A DNA stretch of 64,000 bases from Moorena sp. SIOASIH (GCF_010671925.1 NZ_JAAHIH010000007.1:62001-126000); one strand, 5' to 3'. Shown: positions 9,079 to 18,967, counted from the stretch's first letter. Numbers and translations: made by a program. The notes: generated by a model not told the origin, from the letters alone.

Positions 9079-10086
9079 TCAGGACCGATTCACAATTTCA
9101 ATGGGTGACAGCTGATAGTGATTAACCGGACTTAATTTTAATGAACTTAATTTTAATGATTCGATTAAACGCTGTAAACCTGACTCTACTGACCACTGAG
9201 GTGTAAAATCTAAACAGGAAGATACCCTTGAAATATCAGCTTGGGAATGTTGAATATCTCCTGGACGGGCAGGGGCAAATTTAGTTTCTGATTTCCACTG
9301 AGGAAAGCACGTTTTTAGACTATCAACGAGCTGAAGTAAAGAAGTAGATTTTCCGGTGCCTAAGTTACAAATTAAGCATGAGCCGGATTCTAGGGGTGTT
9401 GTTAAAGCTTTGGCAAAAGCCCTGGCAACATCCTTAACATAGATAAAGTCTCGTGTTTGAGTCCCATCTCCGTAAATAGTGATGGGTAAATTGTGCTGCA
9501 TGGCATTAACAAAGATAGAAATTACACCGGAGTATGGGGAGTTAGGTACTTGTCGAGGACCAAATACATTAAAAAACCGTAATCCCACAAATGAAAAATC
9601 TATTTGTTTGGCAACTAAACTGGCATATTGCTCGCTCACCAGTTTTTGTAAGCCATAGGGAGAAATAGGAGAAGTCTGTTGATTTTCTGAAATAGGTACT
9701 TGGGTTGGATTGCCATATACAGCGGCTGAGCTGGCAAAGACTAGTTTAGGAATGTTTAAGGTTTTGCAAAGTTCAATAACAGCAATCGTTGCCGAAAGAT
9801 TATTGTGATGAGACTCTAGAGGTTGCAGCCAAGATGCTGTAACCGAGGGGGTGGCTGCTAAATGGGCAATGCCATCAATTTTACTTGTAAATTTAGTTGT
9901 AAAATCCTCTGGTTTACAGGTGGATATGTCTTTTTGCAGGAATTTGAGATTAGGATGCTTAGGTAGGTTTTGTAAGCTACCGGTGGCAAGGTTATCAACT
10001 ACTGTGATCTGATGACCTTCTGATAGAAGTTGTTCGGTAAGATGAGAGCCAATAAAACCAGCTCCGCCAGTGACAATGAAATGCAT
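9079..10086 (-). CDS. NAD-dependent sugar epimerase/dehydratase (GalE/WbpP-like)
   Basis: A 335-aa extended SDR enzyme predicted to epimerise a nucleotide sugar such as UDP-glucose or UDP-GlcNAc(A). The NAD-binding GGAGFIGS is at residues 7-14 and D31-N32 ends strand 2. The catalytic Y144-G-L-Q-K148 is preceded by a serine-rich FASSAAVYG. The sequence RDFIYVKDVARA is typical of UDP-sugar 4-epimerases. The length is normal. It is the last gene of the minus-strand polysaccharide block and lies 38 bp downstream of a GT4 gene, which fits a role in supplying that transferase. The exact substrate cannot be read from the sequence. Confidence 0.9.
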   Translation of the reverse strand: MHFIVTGGAGFIGSHLTEQLLSEGHQITVVDNLATGSLQNLPKHPNLKFLQKDISTCKPEDFTTKFTSKIDGIAHLAATPSVTASWLQPLESHHNNLSATIAVIELCKTLNIPKLVFASSAAVYGNPTQVPISENQQTSPISPYGLQKLVSEQYASLVAKQIDFSFVGLRFFNVFGPRQVPNSPYSGVISIFVNAMQHNLPITIYGDGTQTRDFIYVKDVARAFAKALTTPLESGSCLICNLGTGKSTSLLQLVDSLKTCFPQWKSETKFAPARPGDIQHSQADISRVSSCLDFTPQWSVESGLQRLIESLKLSSLKLSPVNHYQLSPIEIVNRS

Positions 10087-10124
10087 GATTGTGAAGTGCT
10101 AAACAGAACAGTTGGTTTTATTTT

Positions 10125-11327
10125 CTAACCCATTGCATTTAATCCTATATAAATTGCTGCCAATCTTGAGCCTTGAATCTGGGCATCATATTCTGCTTCT
10201 ATATGCTTACGCCCTGCCTGAACCAAGTCATACCATTGCTCAGGATGAGCGACTAGCTGTTGCAAATGGCTCACTAGCCCTTCTACATCTCGTTCCTCTG
10301 CGAGTAAACCTGTAACACCATCAATAATTACTTCAGGAATGTCACAGTGCTTGGTACTAATAATCGGCATACCTGTAGCAGCCATTTCAATTAGAGATAC
10401 CGGTGCGCCTCCTTCAGTATCACCGTCACTCGCTGTGACGCTGGGGGATAGAAATATATGGTGTTTATAAGCCTCTTCAAATAAGACTTTATACGGTTGA
10501 TAGCCAAGCAAGTTAACTTTTGAATGGAGATTGTGTTTCTCGATAGTTGCTAGAATTTTTTTCTTCTCATCCTGACTACTTTTTTCACGATTAGCATCAC
10601 CAATAATAGTAACTTCTAAAGAAACCTGATGCTGAAGTTGTCCTAGAGCTTCCAGAGCGTAAGGGATACCCTTCTTTTCTCTGAATGATGATGCAATAAG
10701 TACACGCAGAGGCTCACCAGTATTCCAAACCCTGGGCTTAAAGGCAATTTCCTCTATACTAATACCCAGATGCTGAACTTTAACTTTATCGGCTGGGCAT
10801 CCCAGATTGACAATACACTGTGCCATATGGGGGCCCTCACAGAGAATCCTATCCACCTTGGCAAACAGTTCCTGATACCTTCTAAGCCAGCGTGGTTTTT
10901 TCTTGGGAAGATAGTTTACATCCCGACCATAAAAGGTCACTACTTGCTTGAGTCCTGCCTTTTTAGCTGCGTCTAGGTCTACCCAGCCGATATGTCCAAA
11001 GTGAGAGTGCAAAATGCTTACATTCTCCCGTTTAGCAACGTCTACCAAAAGTCCCTGATGACGACGAAACTGCCGTTCGCGTAAAACTTTATCTAAGAAT
11101 AATACCTCATCCCAGAAGTAGGGCCATTTGGATTTATCACTTAGAGCGTGGATATTTGGTAGCCAGAACTGATCCAGATTTTCTTGGCGTCCACAAACTA
11201 TATGATTTTCTATTTCATCAGGCAGGTAGTACACCTGGTTATACATCCAGGTTTGCGTCTGTGTTAGCCATGTAGGGTGGCTATGGATAACTTTTACTCT
11301 TGTTTTTACCAACTGTTTATTTTTCAT
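10125..11327 (-). CDS. GT4-family glycosyltransferase
   Basis: A 400-aa GT-B transferase for exopolysaccharide assembly at the inner face of the plasma membrane. The C-terminal donor-binding half has VLIASSFREKKGIPYALEAL and SPSVTASDGDTEGGAPVSLIEMAATG (about residues 295-325), which contains the E-x7-E-like motif of family 4. It resembles the WcaL/AmsK type that acts on colanic-acid-like repeat units. AAGGAT lies 6 bases before the ATG. It is probably cotranscribed with the epimerase gene downstream. Donor and acceptor are unknown. Confidence 0.88.
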   Translation of the reverse strand: MKNKQLVKTRVKVIHSHPTWLTQTQTWMYNQVYYLPDEIENHIVCGRQENLDQFWLPNIHALSDKSKWPYFWDEVLFLDKVLRERQFRRHQGLLVDVAKRENVSILHSHFGHIGWVDLDAAKKAGLKQVVTFYGRDVNYLPKKKPRWLRRYQELFAKVDRILCEGPHMAQCIVNLGCPADKVKVQHLGISIEEIAFKPRVWNTGEPLRVLIASSFREKKGIPYALEALGQLQHQVSLEVTIIGDANREKSSQDEKKKILATIEKHNLHSKVNLLGYQPYKVLFEEAYKHHIFLSPSVTASDGDTEGGAPVSLIEMAATGMPIISTKHCDIPEVIIDGVTGLLAEERDVEGLVSHLQQLVAHPEQWYDLVQAGRKHIEAEYDAQIQGSRLAAIYIGLNAMG

Positions 11328-11382
11328 GTTTTTATCCTTGTAATAATCAACAATCCCTGCATTTGTTAATTAAAATTTCAAA

Positions 11383-11479
11383 ATACAGCGTTACCATTGC
11401 TGGTGAGGTACACCTGAGTCTTAGAAGATAGGGGTTTCATTCCTGAATTTGTACCTCACGGGAGCTAGAAACGCTGTAT
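11383..11479 (+). repeat. family C MITE-like element, minimal 97-bp copy
   Basis: Inverted ends of 29 bp: ATACAGCGTT..GTGAGGTAC on the left and GTACCTCAC..AACGCTGTAT on the right, separated by about 39 bp with no heptamer array. The end sequences match the other family C copies in AGCG/AACGCT and GAGGTAC. It lies between the GT4 gene and the membrane-protein gene, so any transcript crossing it could form a long hairpin. Confidence 0.75.
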
Positions 11480-11484
11480 GCCTA

Positions 11485-12678
11485 TTAATTGACAGTTTGT
11501 CGTGAGGGTTTGTTCAAGAATATCTGAGCGATAAAATATGTAAATAATCCAGATATCAAAAATGGCACAACTAAACCATCGAAAAATAGACCAAATAACA
11601 ATATCAATGGAATGATATATAAAATAATAGTATATTTAATACATTTTCCTGGATAGAAATTAAAATAGAAAAAAGCTATGATCAAAAATTTACAAATATG
11701 CAATAAATAAAAGATTGCAAATGACTCTCCCGAACCGAAAACTGCTCTATCACAAATAACCGCTGAAAAAATCAGAAAGCTAACTGAAAGTAATAGCCAA
11801 GCTTGAGGATTATTATTCCCTAGATTCAATGCTTTACGAGATGAGGCGCAAAAAAGCATAAAAAAGATAGTCATTGGATACCAGATTGCAGGAATTCCAC
11901 CATTAGAGAGACTAGGGACAATTGGATTTAAAAAGCTAGGGAGATGTTGAACTAAAAAACTAGCTGCTATGTGGATAACCATTCCACCAAGTAAAAATAT
12001 AGGTAAATCTTTCATAAGTAGTGGATTGGGTAGCCAAGATATTAATGAATCTGAATCGTTGTGTTTCTGTGATTGAATCGTAATACCGAAAAGACACAAT
12101 AATGTTCCGAGAAGCTCTGATCCTTCTTCAATAGCTGCTCTTATTCCTAGTAGTGAATCAGACCACTCTGTCGTAACTTCTATATACTCTTGAAAGACAA
12201 CAGAACCAAACAAAATAAATCCAGATAATATTAATATTACTGATTTTCTCGTATTTTGTTGTGAAAATAGTTTAAGCAAAGAATAGGTAAGTAAGATTAT
12301 GCCCACCAATGCAAAAGGAATGTAGTTCGACCAGGAGTCTTCTTGTAGTACTTCATGTATAGAACCAATTTCATCCAAAGATAATAATAGCATTACACTG
12401 GAAATTATCAGCCAAGAAGTTGAATACCCTCTTCGTTTTTCTGACACAAAATTTTCATAAGACAAAAAAGCAGCTATGAACAAAAGTATTGAACTCCACC
12501 AGACAGCAATATTCATTTCTCCAGCAAGATTAAAGTGATAAACCTTAAATAAGGTGTTTAACCAGGGAGAGTTAATCGCGGATAGAAATGTGGCAACTAT
12601 AAATAAAATATCTATAATGACAATCCACTTCCACCAAGAAAGAGTCATCAGTTGTTTTTTTAGAGAATTTAAAAGCAT
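11485..12678 (-). CDS. multi-pass membrane protein of unknown function in the polysaccharide cluster
   Basis: About 397 residues with roughly ten hydrophobic segments. I do not recognise the family with certainty. Conserved-looking acidic/histidine patches lie beside membrane segments: LLLSLDEIGSIHEVLQE, VVFQEYIEV and AAIEEGSELLG. A D-E...H-E...E-E-x-x-E pattern could be a metal or hydrolase site, as in CREST-type membrane hydrolases, but this is only a suggestion. The ATG at 12676-12678 has TGGAG 9 bases upstream and gives MLLNSLKKQLM. A TTG at 12732 would add 18 residues and looks less likely. The A+T content is higher than its neighbours, a possible sign of separate acquisition. Its location suggests a role in modifying or exporting the polymer. 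Confidence 0.7.
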   Translation of the reverse strand: MLLNSLKKQLMTLSWWKWIVIIDILFIVATFLSAINSPWLNTLFKVYHFNLAGEMNIAVWWSSILLFIAAFLSYENFVSEKRRGYSTSWLIISSVMLLLSLDEIGSIHEVLQEDSWSNYIPFALVGIILLTYSLLKLFSQQNTRKSVILILSGFILFGSVVFQEYIEVTTEWSDSLLGIRAAIEEGSELLGTLLCLFGITIQSQKHNDSDSLISWLPNPLLMKDLPIFLLGGMVIHIAASFLVQHLPSFLNPIVPSLSNGGIPAIWYPMTIFFMLFCASSRKALNLGNNNPQAWLLLSVSFLIFSAVICDRAVFGSGESFAIFYLLHICKFLIIAFFYFNFYPGKCIKYTIILYIIPLILLFGLFFDGLVVPFLISGLFTYFIAQIFLNKPSRQTVN

Positions 12679-12777
12679 TTTTTTAATCTCCAGCTCTAAT
12701 ACCTGAGTGCAACATAAATAACCATAGTACAAAGCTTCTATATATCTGTTAACCTAACGCCTCCAGAATATGAGTTT

Positions 12778-14217
12778 TCATTTATTTAACCCTAACATGG
12801 CTAATAATTGCTGTATCTGTTCTCGATTGATACACCAGCTTGCCAACAGGTAATAAATACCTCCTATAGGTATCAGTATGCCTAACACCCAGCCACTAGC
12901 TAGACCCGTGGGTAACAAAAACTTCAGCCCTACAAGCACAAGTAGCATTAGGAGGCTAGCAACAAGGGGTCCCCAAAGTACTGTGCCAAAGTCAAGCATC
13001 CGTAAATGGATCAGACGAAAAGGAATAGCAAAACTTGGATAAGTCACGATAAAAGATAAGATTGCGTAGGCAACAGCAACCCCAACAATCCCCCATTGTA
13101 AGCCAATCAAAAAAGTGATTGTTATTGTTATTCCATAACCAAATTCCCATCGCAACAACCAGTCTGTACGACCCTTTGCCTGATAGATTGTCCCTATCGT
13201 TGTTTCCAGAGATTGTATCATTCCTACAGGAGCCAGAATCATCAGGATCAAAATGACAGGTTGCCATTGTGAACCGAATAATGCCAGAATAAATGGCTCA
13301 GCCAGTACCCAAATACCACCCATTATTGGAAAGCTAACCATGGCAATTGAACTGATGACTTTCAGATAAGCATTTCTAAATTTTGCATTATCATCTTGTA
13401 TTTTGGAAAATACAGGAAACATCACCCGAGCAATCACATGAGAGATATTCTGCAAAGGGTAAAGCATCAGGCGATATGCCAAAGTGTAGTATCCCAATGC
13501 TTGGCTGCCTAAAAATCGTCCAACTAGTAGATAATCCACATTTCTAGCCAAATAGTTAAAGATACTAAATCCGGTTAAATTCAAGCTGTAAGTGCTAACC
13601 TCTTTCAACTCACTCAAACGCAAAATCATTTCTGGTTTCCAGGGGGTGAAAATCAAAAGTAACGCAGTTGTCACTGTTACTAATGTTAGGGTTTGATAAA
13701 CTAAGCTCCATACTCCAAATCCTAGCAGCGCTGCTCCAATGCCAACGACAGAACCAGATAGGATAGCACTAATCTCTATTTTGGCTAAGGCATTGAAGGC
13801 TAAATTTCGTTCTAAAATGGCTTTCTGTAAGATGCTGATACCAGAAATACAAAAGGTTAATGAGAGGACTTTAAGGATTGAAGTTAATCTCGGTTCCTGG
13901 TAAAAACTAGCAACCAGTGGGGAAAGAAGGAAAAGGATAACCGTTGATAGGATACCAAAGATTACATTGACCCAAAAGATACTAGACAGAAGTGAATCAG
14001 AAACATTTTTCCGGTGGATTACTGCTGCTGAGGTGCCTAAATCCTTAAACAGCCCTATAAATCCGATCACAATCGTCGCCATACCCACTAAGCCAAAGTC
14101 GGAGGGGGAGAGTAGGCGGGCAAGAATAGCGGCAGTAACAAATTGCATCACCTGCCGCCCAACTTGGGACACTGTAGACCATTTGACGCCAGATACTGCT
14201 TGTTGTTTTAGAGACAT
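12778..14217 (-). CDS. Wzx/WzxC-type polysaccharide flippase (MOP superfamily)
   Basis: A 479-aa integral membrane protein with about 12-14 predicted helices. It starts MSLKQQAVSGVKWSTVSQVGRQ, with ARLLSPSDFGLVGMA in helix 1-2, which is the hallmark of the PST/WzxC branch of the MOP superfamily. It would move undecaprenyl-linked repeat units across the plasma membrane for Wzy-dependent polymerisation. It lies between the unknown membrane-protein gene and the methyltransferase gene in the minus-strand cluster, and a Wzy-like and a Wzc-like gene lie upstream, completing a Wzx/Wzy pathway. No Shine-Dalgarno is obvious. Confidence 0.92.
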   Translation of the reverse strand: MSLKQQAVSGVKWSTVSQVGRQVMQFVTAAILARLLSPSDFGLVGMATIVIGFIGLFKDLGTSAAVIHRKNVSDSLLSSIFWVNVIFGILSTVILFLLSPLVASFYQEPRLTSILKVLSLTFCISGISILQKAILERNLAFNALAKIEISAILSGSVVGIGAALLGFGVWSLVYQTLTLVTVTTALLLIFTPWKPEMILRLSELKEVSTYSLNLTGFSIFNYLARNVDYLLVGRFLGSQALGYYTLAYRLMLYPLQNISHVIARVMFPVFSKIQDDNAKFRNAYLKVISSIAMVSFPIMGGIWVLAEPFILALFGSQWQPVILILMILAPVGMIQSLETTIGTIYQAKGRTDWLLRWEFGYGITITITFLIGLQWGIVGVAVAYAILSFIVTYPSFAIPFRLIHLRMLDFGTVLWGPLVASLLMLLVLVGLKFLLPTGLASGWVLGILIPIGGIYYLLASWCINREQIQQLLAMLGLNK

Positions 14218-14279
14218 CTATTTTTTTACATGGCACAACTATGGTTTATAAGCAATCCAACTCTAGCAATATATGACAA

Positions 14280-14945
14280 TCAATTTGATTTCCTACCAGC
14301 CATAATTGAAATACATTCCCCAAGGTCAAAATAATCATGAAGATGGACTAATAAAACAGATTTAAACATTTTATTGTAATTAATTTTACTTCTAAAAAAC
14401 CATTGTTGTGTATCTGGTTTATTAGAAGTATTTTCTACTAAAAATAATAGACCATCATCTTTTAATACTCGAATAATTTCCTCCGTTGTCCTCTCCAAAA
14501 CTGGGGATTTGATTCCTCCCAAAACTAAGCACACCCAGACAACATCTACAGAATTATCTGGTAGAGGTATTTGACCTTCTTCCATGAGCTTATACTCTAC
14601 AGTTTTATCCTTGGGTGCAATTTCTAATAACGCCTCTATTGGGTCAACACCTATAGCTTTTCCGCCTATTGTAGAGGCTAAATCAATCGTGAATCTCCCC
14701 GGACCACAACCAAAATCAAGAATTAACTTTTCATCTCCTTTTAAAGATTGCCGTAAGTAGGGTAAAATTTCTCGCTTTTGTTTCTCAGTAACAGCCTCAA
14801 ATTCAGCATTAGAATGACCAATATTTAAAACCGATCGTTTTCCATATTTATTCGCTCGCTTTTTCCAATATTCCATAGCCGGAAGGTTTTTACCATCTGA
14901 GGTAATCAATAGTCGTTTGGCATATTTAATCAACAAGTTATTCAT
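14280..14945 (-). CDS. class I SAM-dependent methyltransferase
   Basis: A 221-aa methyltransferase. Motif I is ILDFGCGPG (residues 75-83), followed by the acidic residue of strand 2 in GVDPIEAL (D101), and VDVVWVCLVLGGI as motif IV. It is of the Methyltransf_11/25 type. It ends 5 bp after the aminotransferase gene stops (same strand), so the two are likely translated from one mRNA. The pairing suggests methylation of an amino-sugar or a sugar hydroxyl of the polysaccharide. The substrate is inferred from context only. Confidence 0.85.
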   Translation of the reverse strand: MNNLLIKYAKRLLITSDGKNLPAMEYWKKRANKYGKRSVLNIGHSNAEFEAVTEKQKREILPYLRQSLKGDEKLILDFGCGPGRFTIDLASTIGGKAIGVDPIEALLEIAPKDKTVEYKLMEEGQIPLPDNSVDVVWVCLVLGGIKSPVLERTTEEIIRVLKDDGLLFLVENTSNKPDTQQWFFRSKINYNKMFKSVLLVHLHDYFDLGECISIMAGRKSN

Positions 14946-14950
14946 CCTAT

Positions 14951-16123
14951 TTATCCTATTACTTTTTTAACAGTCAAAATCACATCCTTAACATCCTTAT
15001 CCGTCAACTTGGCTGACAAGGGCAAGCTCACCGTCTGCCTTCCAATAGCCATAGCTTTTGGATAATCTTTTGGCTGCCAACCAAAGGTTTGTTGATAGTA
15101 AGGATGTTCAGGAATACTTAGATAATGCACCCCAACCCCAATATTTTCAGCCGTCATACCATCAAGAAACTCATCCCGGCTGATGCCCGCTTTCGCCTGA
15201 TCTACCAAGATTGTGTACAGGTGATAAGCATGGCGAGTTTCAGGTTCTGGATCTGCTGGCAAGCCAATTGGTAGATTAGCAAACGCCTCATTGTAGCGTT
15301 GCCAAATTTCCTGGCGTCGCTGCCAATATGGCTCAATTCGCTGCAACTGATGAATGCCAATCGCCCCTTGTAAATCCATCATGTTGTACTTAAAGCCACA
15401 CTCCACCACTTTGTAATGCTTGTAGCCTTCGTCACCAAAGCGCTTCCAGGCATCTTTACTCATGCCATGTAGCCCCAGCATCTTAATCTGGGCTGCGTCT
15501 TCTTCACGATCAGTCAGAACCATCCCTCCCTCACCAGTGATAATGTTCTTGGTGACATAGAAACTGAAGCAGCCAAAATTCCCAAAAGTTCCTGCCTTGC
15601 GTCCTTTGTACTCCGTCTCAATAGCATGGGCACAATCTTCAATTAGTTTCAGGTTGTGGCGCTTAGCAATCTCACACAGAGCATCCATGTCACAGGCACG
15701 ACCGGCAAAATGGACAGGAATAATTGCCTTAGTCTTCGGTGTAATCTTGGCTTCCACCTGCACAGGGTCAATATTCATGGTGACTGGGTCAATATCAGCC
15801 AATACTGGTGTCGCCCCGGCATGGATAATGGCATTAACAGTGGCACAGAAGGTAACAGCGGTGGTAATCACCTCATCCCCTGGTTGTAACCCAGCAGCCA
15901 AAATGCTCAGGTGCAATCCTGCTGTGCATGAGTTGACCGCGACTGCATATTTAGCTCCCTTGTAGGTTCTGAAGTCGTTTTCAAACTGTGCTACTTTGGG
16001 ACCAGTACCCAACCAACCTGTTTTCATACTGGCAACAACTTCCTGAATTTCTGCATCTTCGATAGCAGGAGAGCCAAATACTAAGAAGCGTTCTTTGGGT
16101 CGAATAGGAAGAGAATTTTTCAT
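14951..16123 (-). CDS. DegT/DnrJ/EryC1/StrS-family PLP aminotransferase
   Basis: A 390-aa sugar aminotransferase that would convert a keto nucleotide sugar into an amino sugar using PLP. The sequence shows NSCTAGLHLSILAAGLQPGD (substrate loop), EDCAHAIE (residues 162-169) whose Asp contacts the PLP pyridine, and FSFYVTKNI with K192 as the expected Schiff-base lysine, followed by GEGGMV. The length is normal. It is next to the methyltransferase gene, with a GT4 gene 27 bp upstream on the same strand. With the epimerase it points to a modified amino sugar in the polymer. Confidence 0.93.
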   Translation of the reverse strand: MKNSLPIRPKERFLVFGSPAIEDAEIQEVVASMKTGWLGTGPKVAQFENDFRTYKGAKYAVAVNSCTAGLHLSILAAGLQPGDEVITTAVTFCATVNAIIHAGATPVLADIDPVTMNIDPVQVEAKITPKTKAIIPVHFAGRACDMDALCEIAKRHNLKLIEDCAHAIETEYKGRKAGTFGNFGCFSFYVTKNIITGEGGMVLTDREEDAAQIKMLGLHGMSKDAWKRFGDEGYKHYKVVECGFKYNMMDLQGAIGIHQLQRIEPYWQRRQEIWQRYNEAFANLPIGLPADPEPETRHAYHLYTILVDQAKAGISRDEFLDGMTAENIGVGVHYLSIPEHPYYQQTFGWQPKDYPKAMAIGRQTVSLPLSAKLTDKDVKDVILTVKKVIG

Positions 16124-16150
16124 AAATTTTATCAGCTTTGTACCTAATTT

Positions 16151-17323
16151 TTAAACCTTAATCATCTGCATAATTAAATCGCGATAGCTTAGGGCAATAC
16201 TATCCCAGCTAAAACGCATGGCGTTTTGTCTAGTTTGCACTTTCCAATCTCTGTTTAAGACATTTGCGATCGCTTCAGCATAAGCATCTAAATTTGTTAC
16301 ATCACATAAAATTCCGCTATCAGCTATAAGGTAACGCCGCATCTCATCATCAGTAGCAACTACTGGTAAACCGCAGGCCATTGACTGTATGTAGGCTTGT
16401 CCGAATGGTTCATCAAGGGAAGGGAGGGTAAATGCATCTGCGCACCGATAAACCTCAGGCATTTGATTGAATGGGAAACTCTGTATGGCAAAGCGATTAG
16501 CTCCCAGCAATTCCTCACCTAATGCTTGAAAATACGCACGGTCAGGTCCATCGCCACAAATGAGAAGACTCCCATAGGGAAGCTTTGCGATCGCTCGAAT
16601 TGCCAGTTCCACCCGTTTGTGATCATTACGGTTTAAAGAAGCAACACACAAGACAATTGGCTTGTTCAAACCTAGGTCAATATGATTTCCCTCTGGCTTG
16701 AATCGATCCATATCTACGCCGTTGGGAATAATTGTGACAGGCTGATTAGGACGCTGTTTATCAACAAAGTCAGCCATTGTCTCAGAGAAAACCACCAGAT
16801 GATTGGGACGAAATCGCAGGCTTCGCGCCAGTGATTGTCCACCGCCAGTCAAACCAGTGTGTGCCTTAAACAGAATGGGTGTGCCCATCACTCCTCGTAC
16901 AAAAGCTGCCATGGCCAAACCGCCATAGTCATTGCAAGGAAAGATTAAGTCGGCTGGCTTCCTTAACAGTCGCATCGCACAGGGAAGAAAACTACTCAAG
17001 TGTTCAATCACCATATCAGGGTGAGTAGAGAAGCTCCTGAACACTGAGTTAACTAAAGGATTACGTAGGAGGTGACGAGCTTTTGTACGAGGGATGCCAC
17101 CAGCAGGATAGTAAAAAGGACTACAGGGAGCTCCTGCTAACAATTCCACCTCAAAATAAGAACTAAGGTGATGAGTAAGCTCAATGGCAAAATTTTCGGT
17201 TCCACCACTCCAATTCACTCCCGCACTGGGATGCACTATGGCAACTTTGTAAGAGCGTTCAGTTTTCGTTATCATCTGAGGTTTGACATCAGAACCCAAA
17301 AGTTTTTGAGTCATACTATTCAT
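16151..17323 (-). CDS. GT4-family glycosyltransferase
   Basis: A 390-aa GT-B glycosyltransferase. The N-terminal acceptor domain opens VAIVHPSAGVNWSGGTENFAIEL with the Gly-rich loop. The C-terminal donor domain has VLCVASLNRNDHKRVELAI and FTLPSLDEPFGQAYIQSMACGLPVVAT, in which E-P-F-G-Q-A-x-x-Q replaces the usual E-x7-E, with Gln in place of the second Glu. It probably adds one sugar to the lipid-linked repeat unit. The start is ATG at 17323 (MNSMTQ); a second ATG three codons later is possible. A 192-bp very A+T-rich gap separates it from the polymerase-like gene upstream and may hold an internal promoter. Confidence 0.88.
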   Translation of the reverse strand: MNSMTQKLLGSDVKPQMITKTERSYKVAIVHPSAGVNWSGGTENFAIELTHHLSSYFEVELLAGAPCSPFYYPAGGIPRTKARHLLRNPLVNSVFRSFSTHPDMVIEHLSSFLPCAMRLLRKPADLIFPCNDYGGLAMAAFVRGVMGTPILFKAHTGLTGGGQSLARSLRFRPNHLVVFSETMADFVDKQRPNQPVTIIPNGVDMDRFKPEGNHIDLGLNKPIVLCVASLNRNDHKRVELAIRAIAKLPYGSLLICGDGPDRAYFQALGEELLGANRFAIQSFPFNQMPEVYRCADAFTLPSLDEPFGQAYIQSMACGLPVVATDDEMRRYLIADSGILCDVTNLDAYAEAIANVLNRDWKVQTRQNAMRFSWDSIALSYRDLIMQMIKV

Positions 17324-17515
17324 AATTTACAGTACAAAAATAGTTAAATAATTAAATAAAATAATTTAATTATTTAAAATAAACAGTTGGTTTAAAAATC
17401 CAAATTTAAAATAAAGAAAATTATCTAAATAAAAACTTAAATATTAAATAAAACTAAGATTTTTATATAAAAAGGTGTATTAAATAAAAATATCGCCCTA
17501 ATTCAAGATAAAAAT

Positions 17516-18967
17516 TTATATTGTTTTGTCAATTGTATTTTGTTCAGTGTTTGGTTGATCCCAGTTCCAACCAGCTACCGCCAACAGAGTCCACCAGTAG
17601 AAAAAGAGAGTGGTATGAGTCCAAATATTATCGGTAAACATTCCCACAGGTATTGCTAGAAGAATGGGCAACAGTGTTGAACACAAGGTACGTTGTTGAC
17701 TACCAGAAGGGGCTGATCTAATTAACTGAACAAGACGCACAATCTGAATACCAAAAAAGGTGAAAAAAGTAAGCAGACCAACAATTCCTCCCTCCACTAG
17801 CGCACGGACGTAGTCGTTGTGGGGTTCCAGCCCATTACTACTGATCAGTTTGTTAGTTCCGAGACCATAACCAAGGATTGGGAAGTGTTTCCATTGCTCT
17901 AGGAGATAGGTCCATTGAGCCAGCCGCCAGTTGAAACTATTGCCATCTCCCTGGGACAGCAAAATTGCCTTCCAAATATCGATATCTGGATTACCCAGTG
18001 GTGTTTGAGCGATGGAGCCGAGGCGTTCTTGTCCAAACTCTGTGCTGCCAAACAAGCCGATAATTAGGGCAAACAGGACGATTCCTGCGATCAGGTTAAG
18101 CAGGCTCAATCTGGGGGCAATCAAAAAGACGATAAAAGCAGCCAGCATCATCAACCCAAATAGAGCCTTGGTACTCACGAAGAAAAAAGCTAGTACACCT
18201 AACAGGAGAAGCCAAGGCTTAGATTGCTGTGCTTGATTCTGCTTCCAGTAGGTCAAGCCAAGGAACAAAAACAGGAAGGTGGTAAAGGTATTGGAGTGAC
18301 CGAGAGTGCCGTTGATGCGAGCAGTTACTTCTAAGGAAGCAGAAAGGCTATACCCTGATGGCTTGAGCAGGTCAGGAAGAAGTGAGTCAGGCAAGACCAT
18401 CTGGATTGATGCGACGCTAAGGGGCATGACCAGACCAAGAAACAGGAGATTTATAACTGTTTGAGCTGGAAGCCTGTCCTTTAGCTGCATCACTAGTAGG
18501 TAGACCATCGGCCAAGAAAATAGGCGTACCCACTCCCGGATAGCAGTGGAAAAATAGGAGCCATCTAGTCCTAGTCCTCCTAACGGTAGCAGTATTACCC
18601 ATAAGCCTTGTAGCACCACCCAGCTTGCGAGGAACCACCAAAACCGATCAGTCTGAACAATCTGACCGGTTAATAACCTTACGGTCACATAGACCAAAGT
18701 CAGACCAATAACCCCAACGGCGAAGGCAGCTGGTACCCCCTGATCTGAGAAAGTATCAAGGGAGCTACGCAAGATCAATAGCCCCAGTACAGCTTGCTCA
18801 AACCGAGCAAAGAAGTAGACCACCACAGCTACTGCAACCAACCCTAAACCAAGCAAACTCGGCTGAGTACCTGCGAGAAAGCCAACGGCTAGACCAATGG
18901 GCACACCTGCCAGTCCCAGCCAAAAGGTCAGAGCAGAGGAAGAATTCCAGGGGTTATGAATCTGCAT
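17516..18967 (-). CDS. O-antigen polymerase/ligase-like membrane protein (Wzy_C family)
   Basis: A 483-aa protein with about 10-12 membrane segments and a large external loop (about residues 300-410). The region GHSNTFTTFLFLFLGLTYW, the loop NWRLAQWTYLLEQWKHFPILGYGLGT and EPHNDYVRALVEGGIVGLL are signatures of the O-antigen ligase/polymerase family. It would polymerise repeat units, or attach chains, at the outer face of the plasma membrane. The start is set by GGAGG at 18974-18978, six bases before the ATG at 18967 (MQIHNPW). A longer frame from 19018 lacks such support. The gene overlaps the end of the Wzc-like gene by 14 bp, indicating translational coupling. Confidence 0.9.
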   Translation of the reverse strand: MQIHNPWNSSSALTFWLGLAGVPIGLAVGFLAGTQPSLLGLGLVAVAVVVYFFARFEQAVLGLLILRSSLDTFSDQGVPAAFAVGVIGLTLVYVTVRLLTGQIVQTDRFWWFLASWVVLQGLWVILLPLGGLGLDGSYFSTAIREWVRLFSWPMVYLLVMQLKDRLPAQTVINLLFLGLVMPLSVASIQMVLPDSLLPDLLKPSGYSLSASLEVTARINGTLGHSNTFTTFLFLFLGLTYWKQNQAQQSKPWLLLLGVLAFFFVSTKALFGLMMLAAFIVFLIAPRLSLLNLIAGIVLFALIIGLFGSTEFGQERLGSIAQTPLGNPDIDIWKAILLSQGDGNSFNWRLAQWTYLLEQWKHFPILGYGLGTNKLISSNGLEPHNDYVRALVEGGIVGLLTFFTFFGIQIVRLVQLIRSAPSGSQQRTLCSTLLPILLAIPVGMFTDNIWTHTTLFFYWWTLLAVAGWNWDQPNTEQNTIDKTI

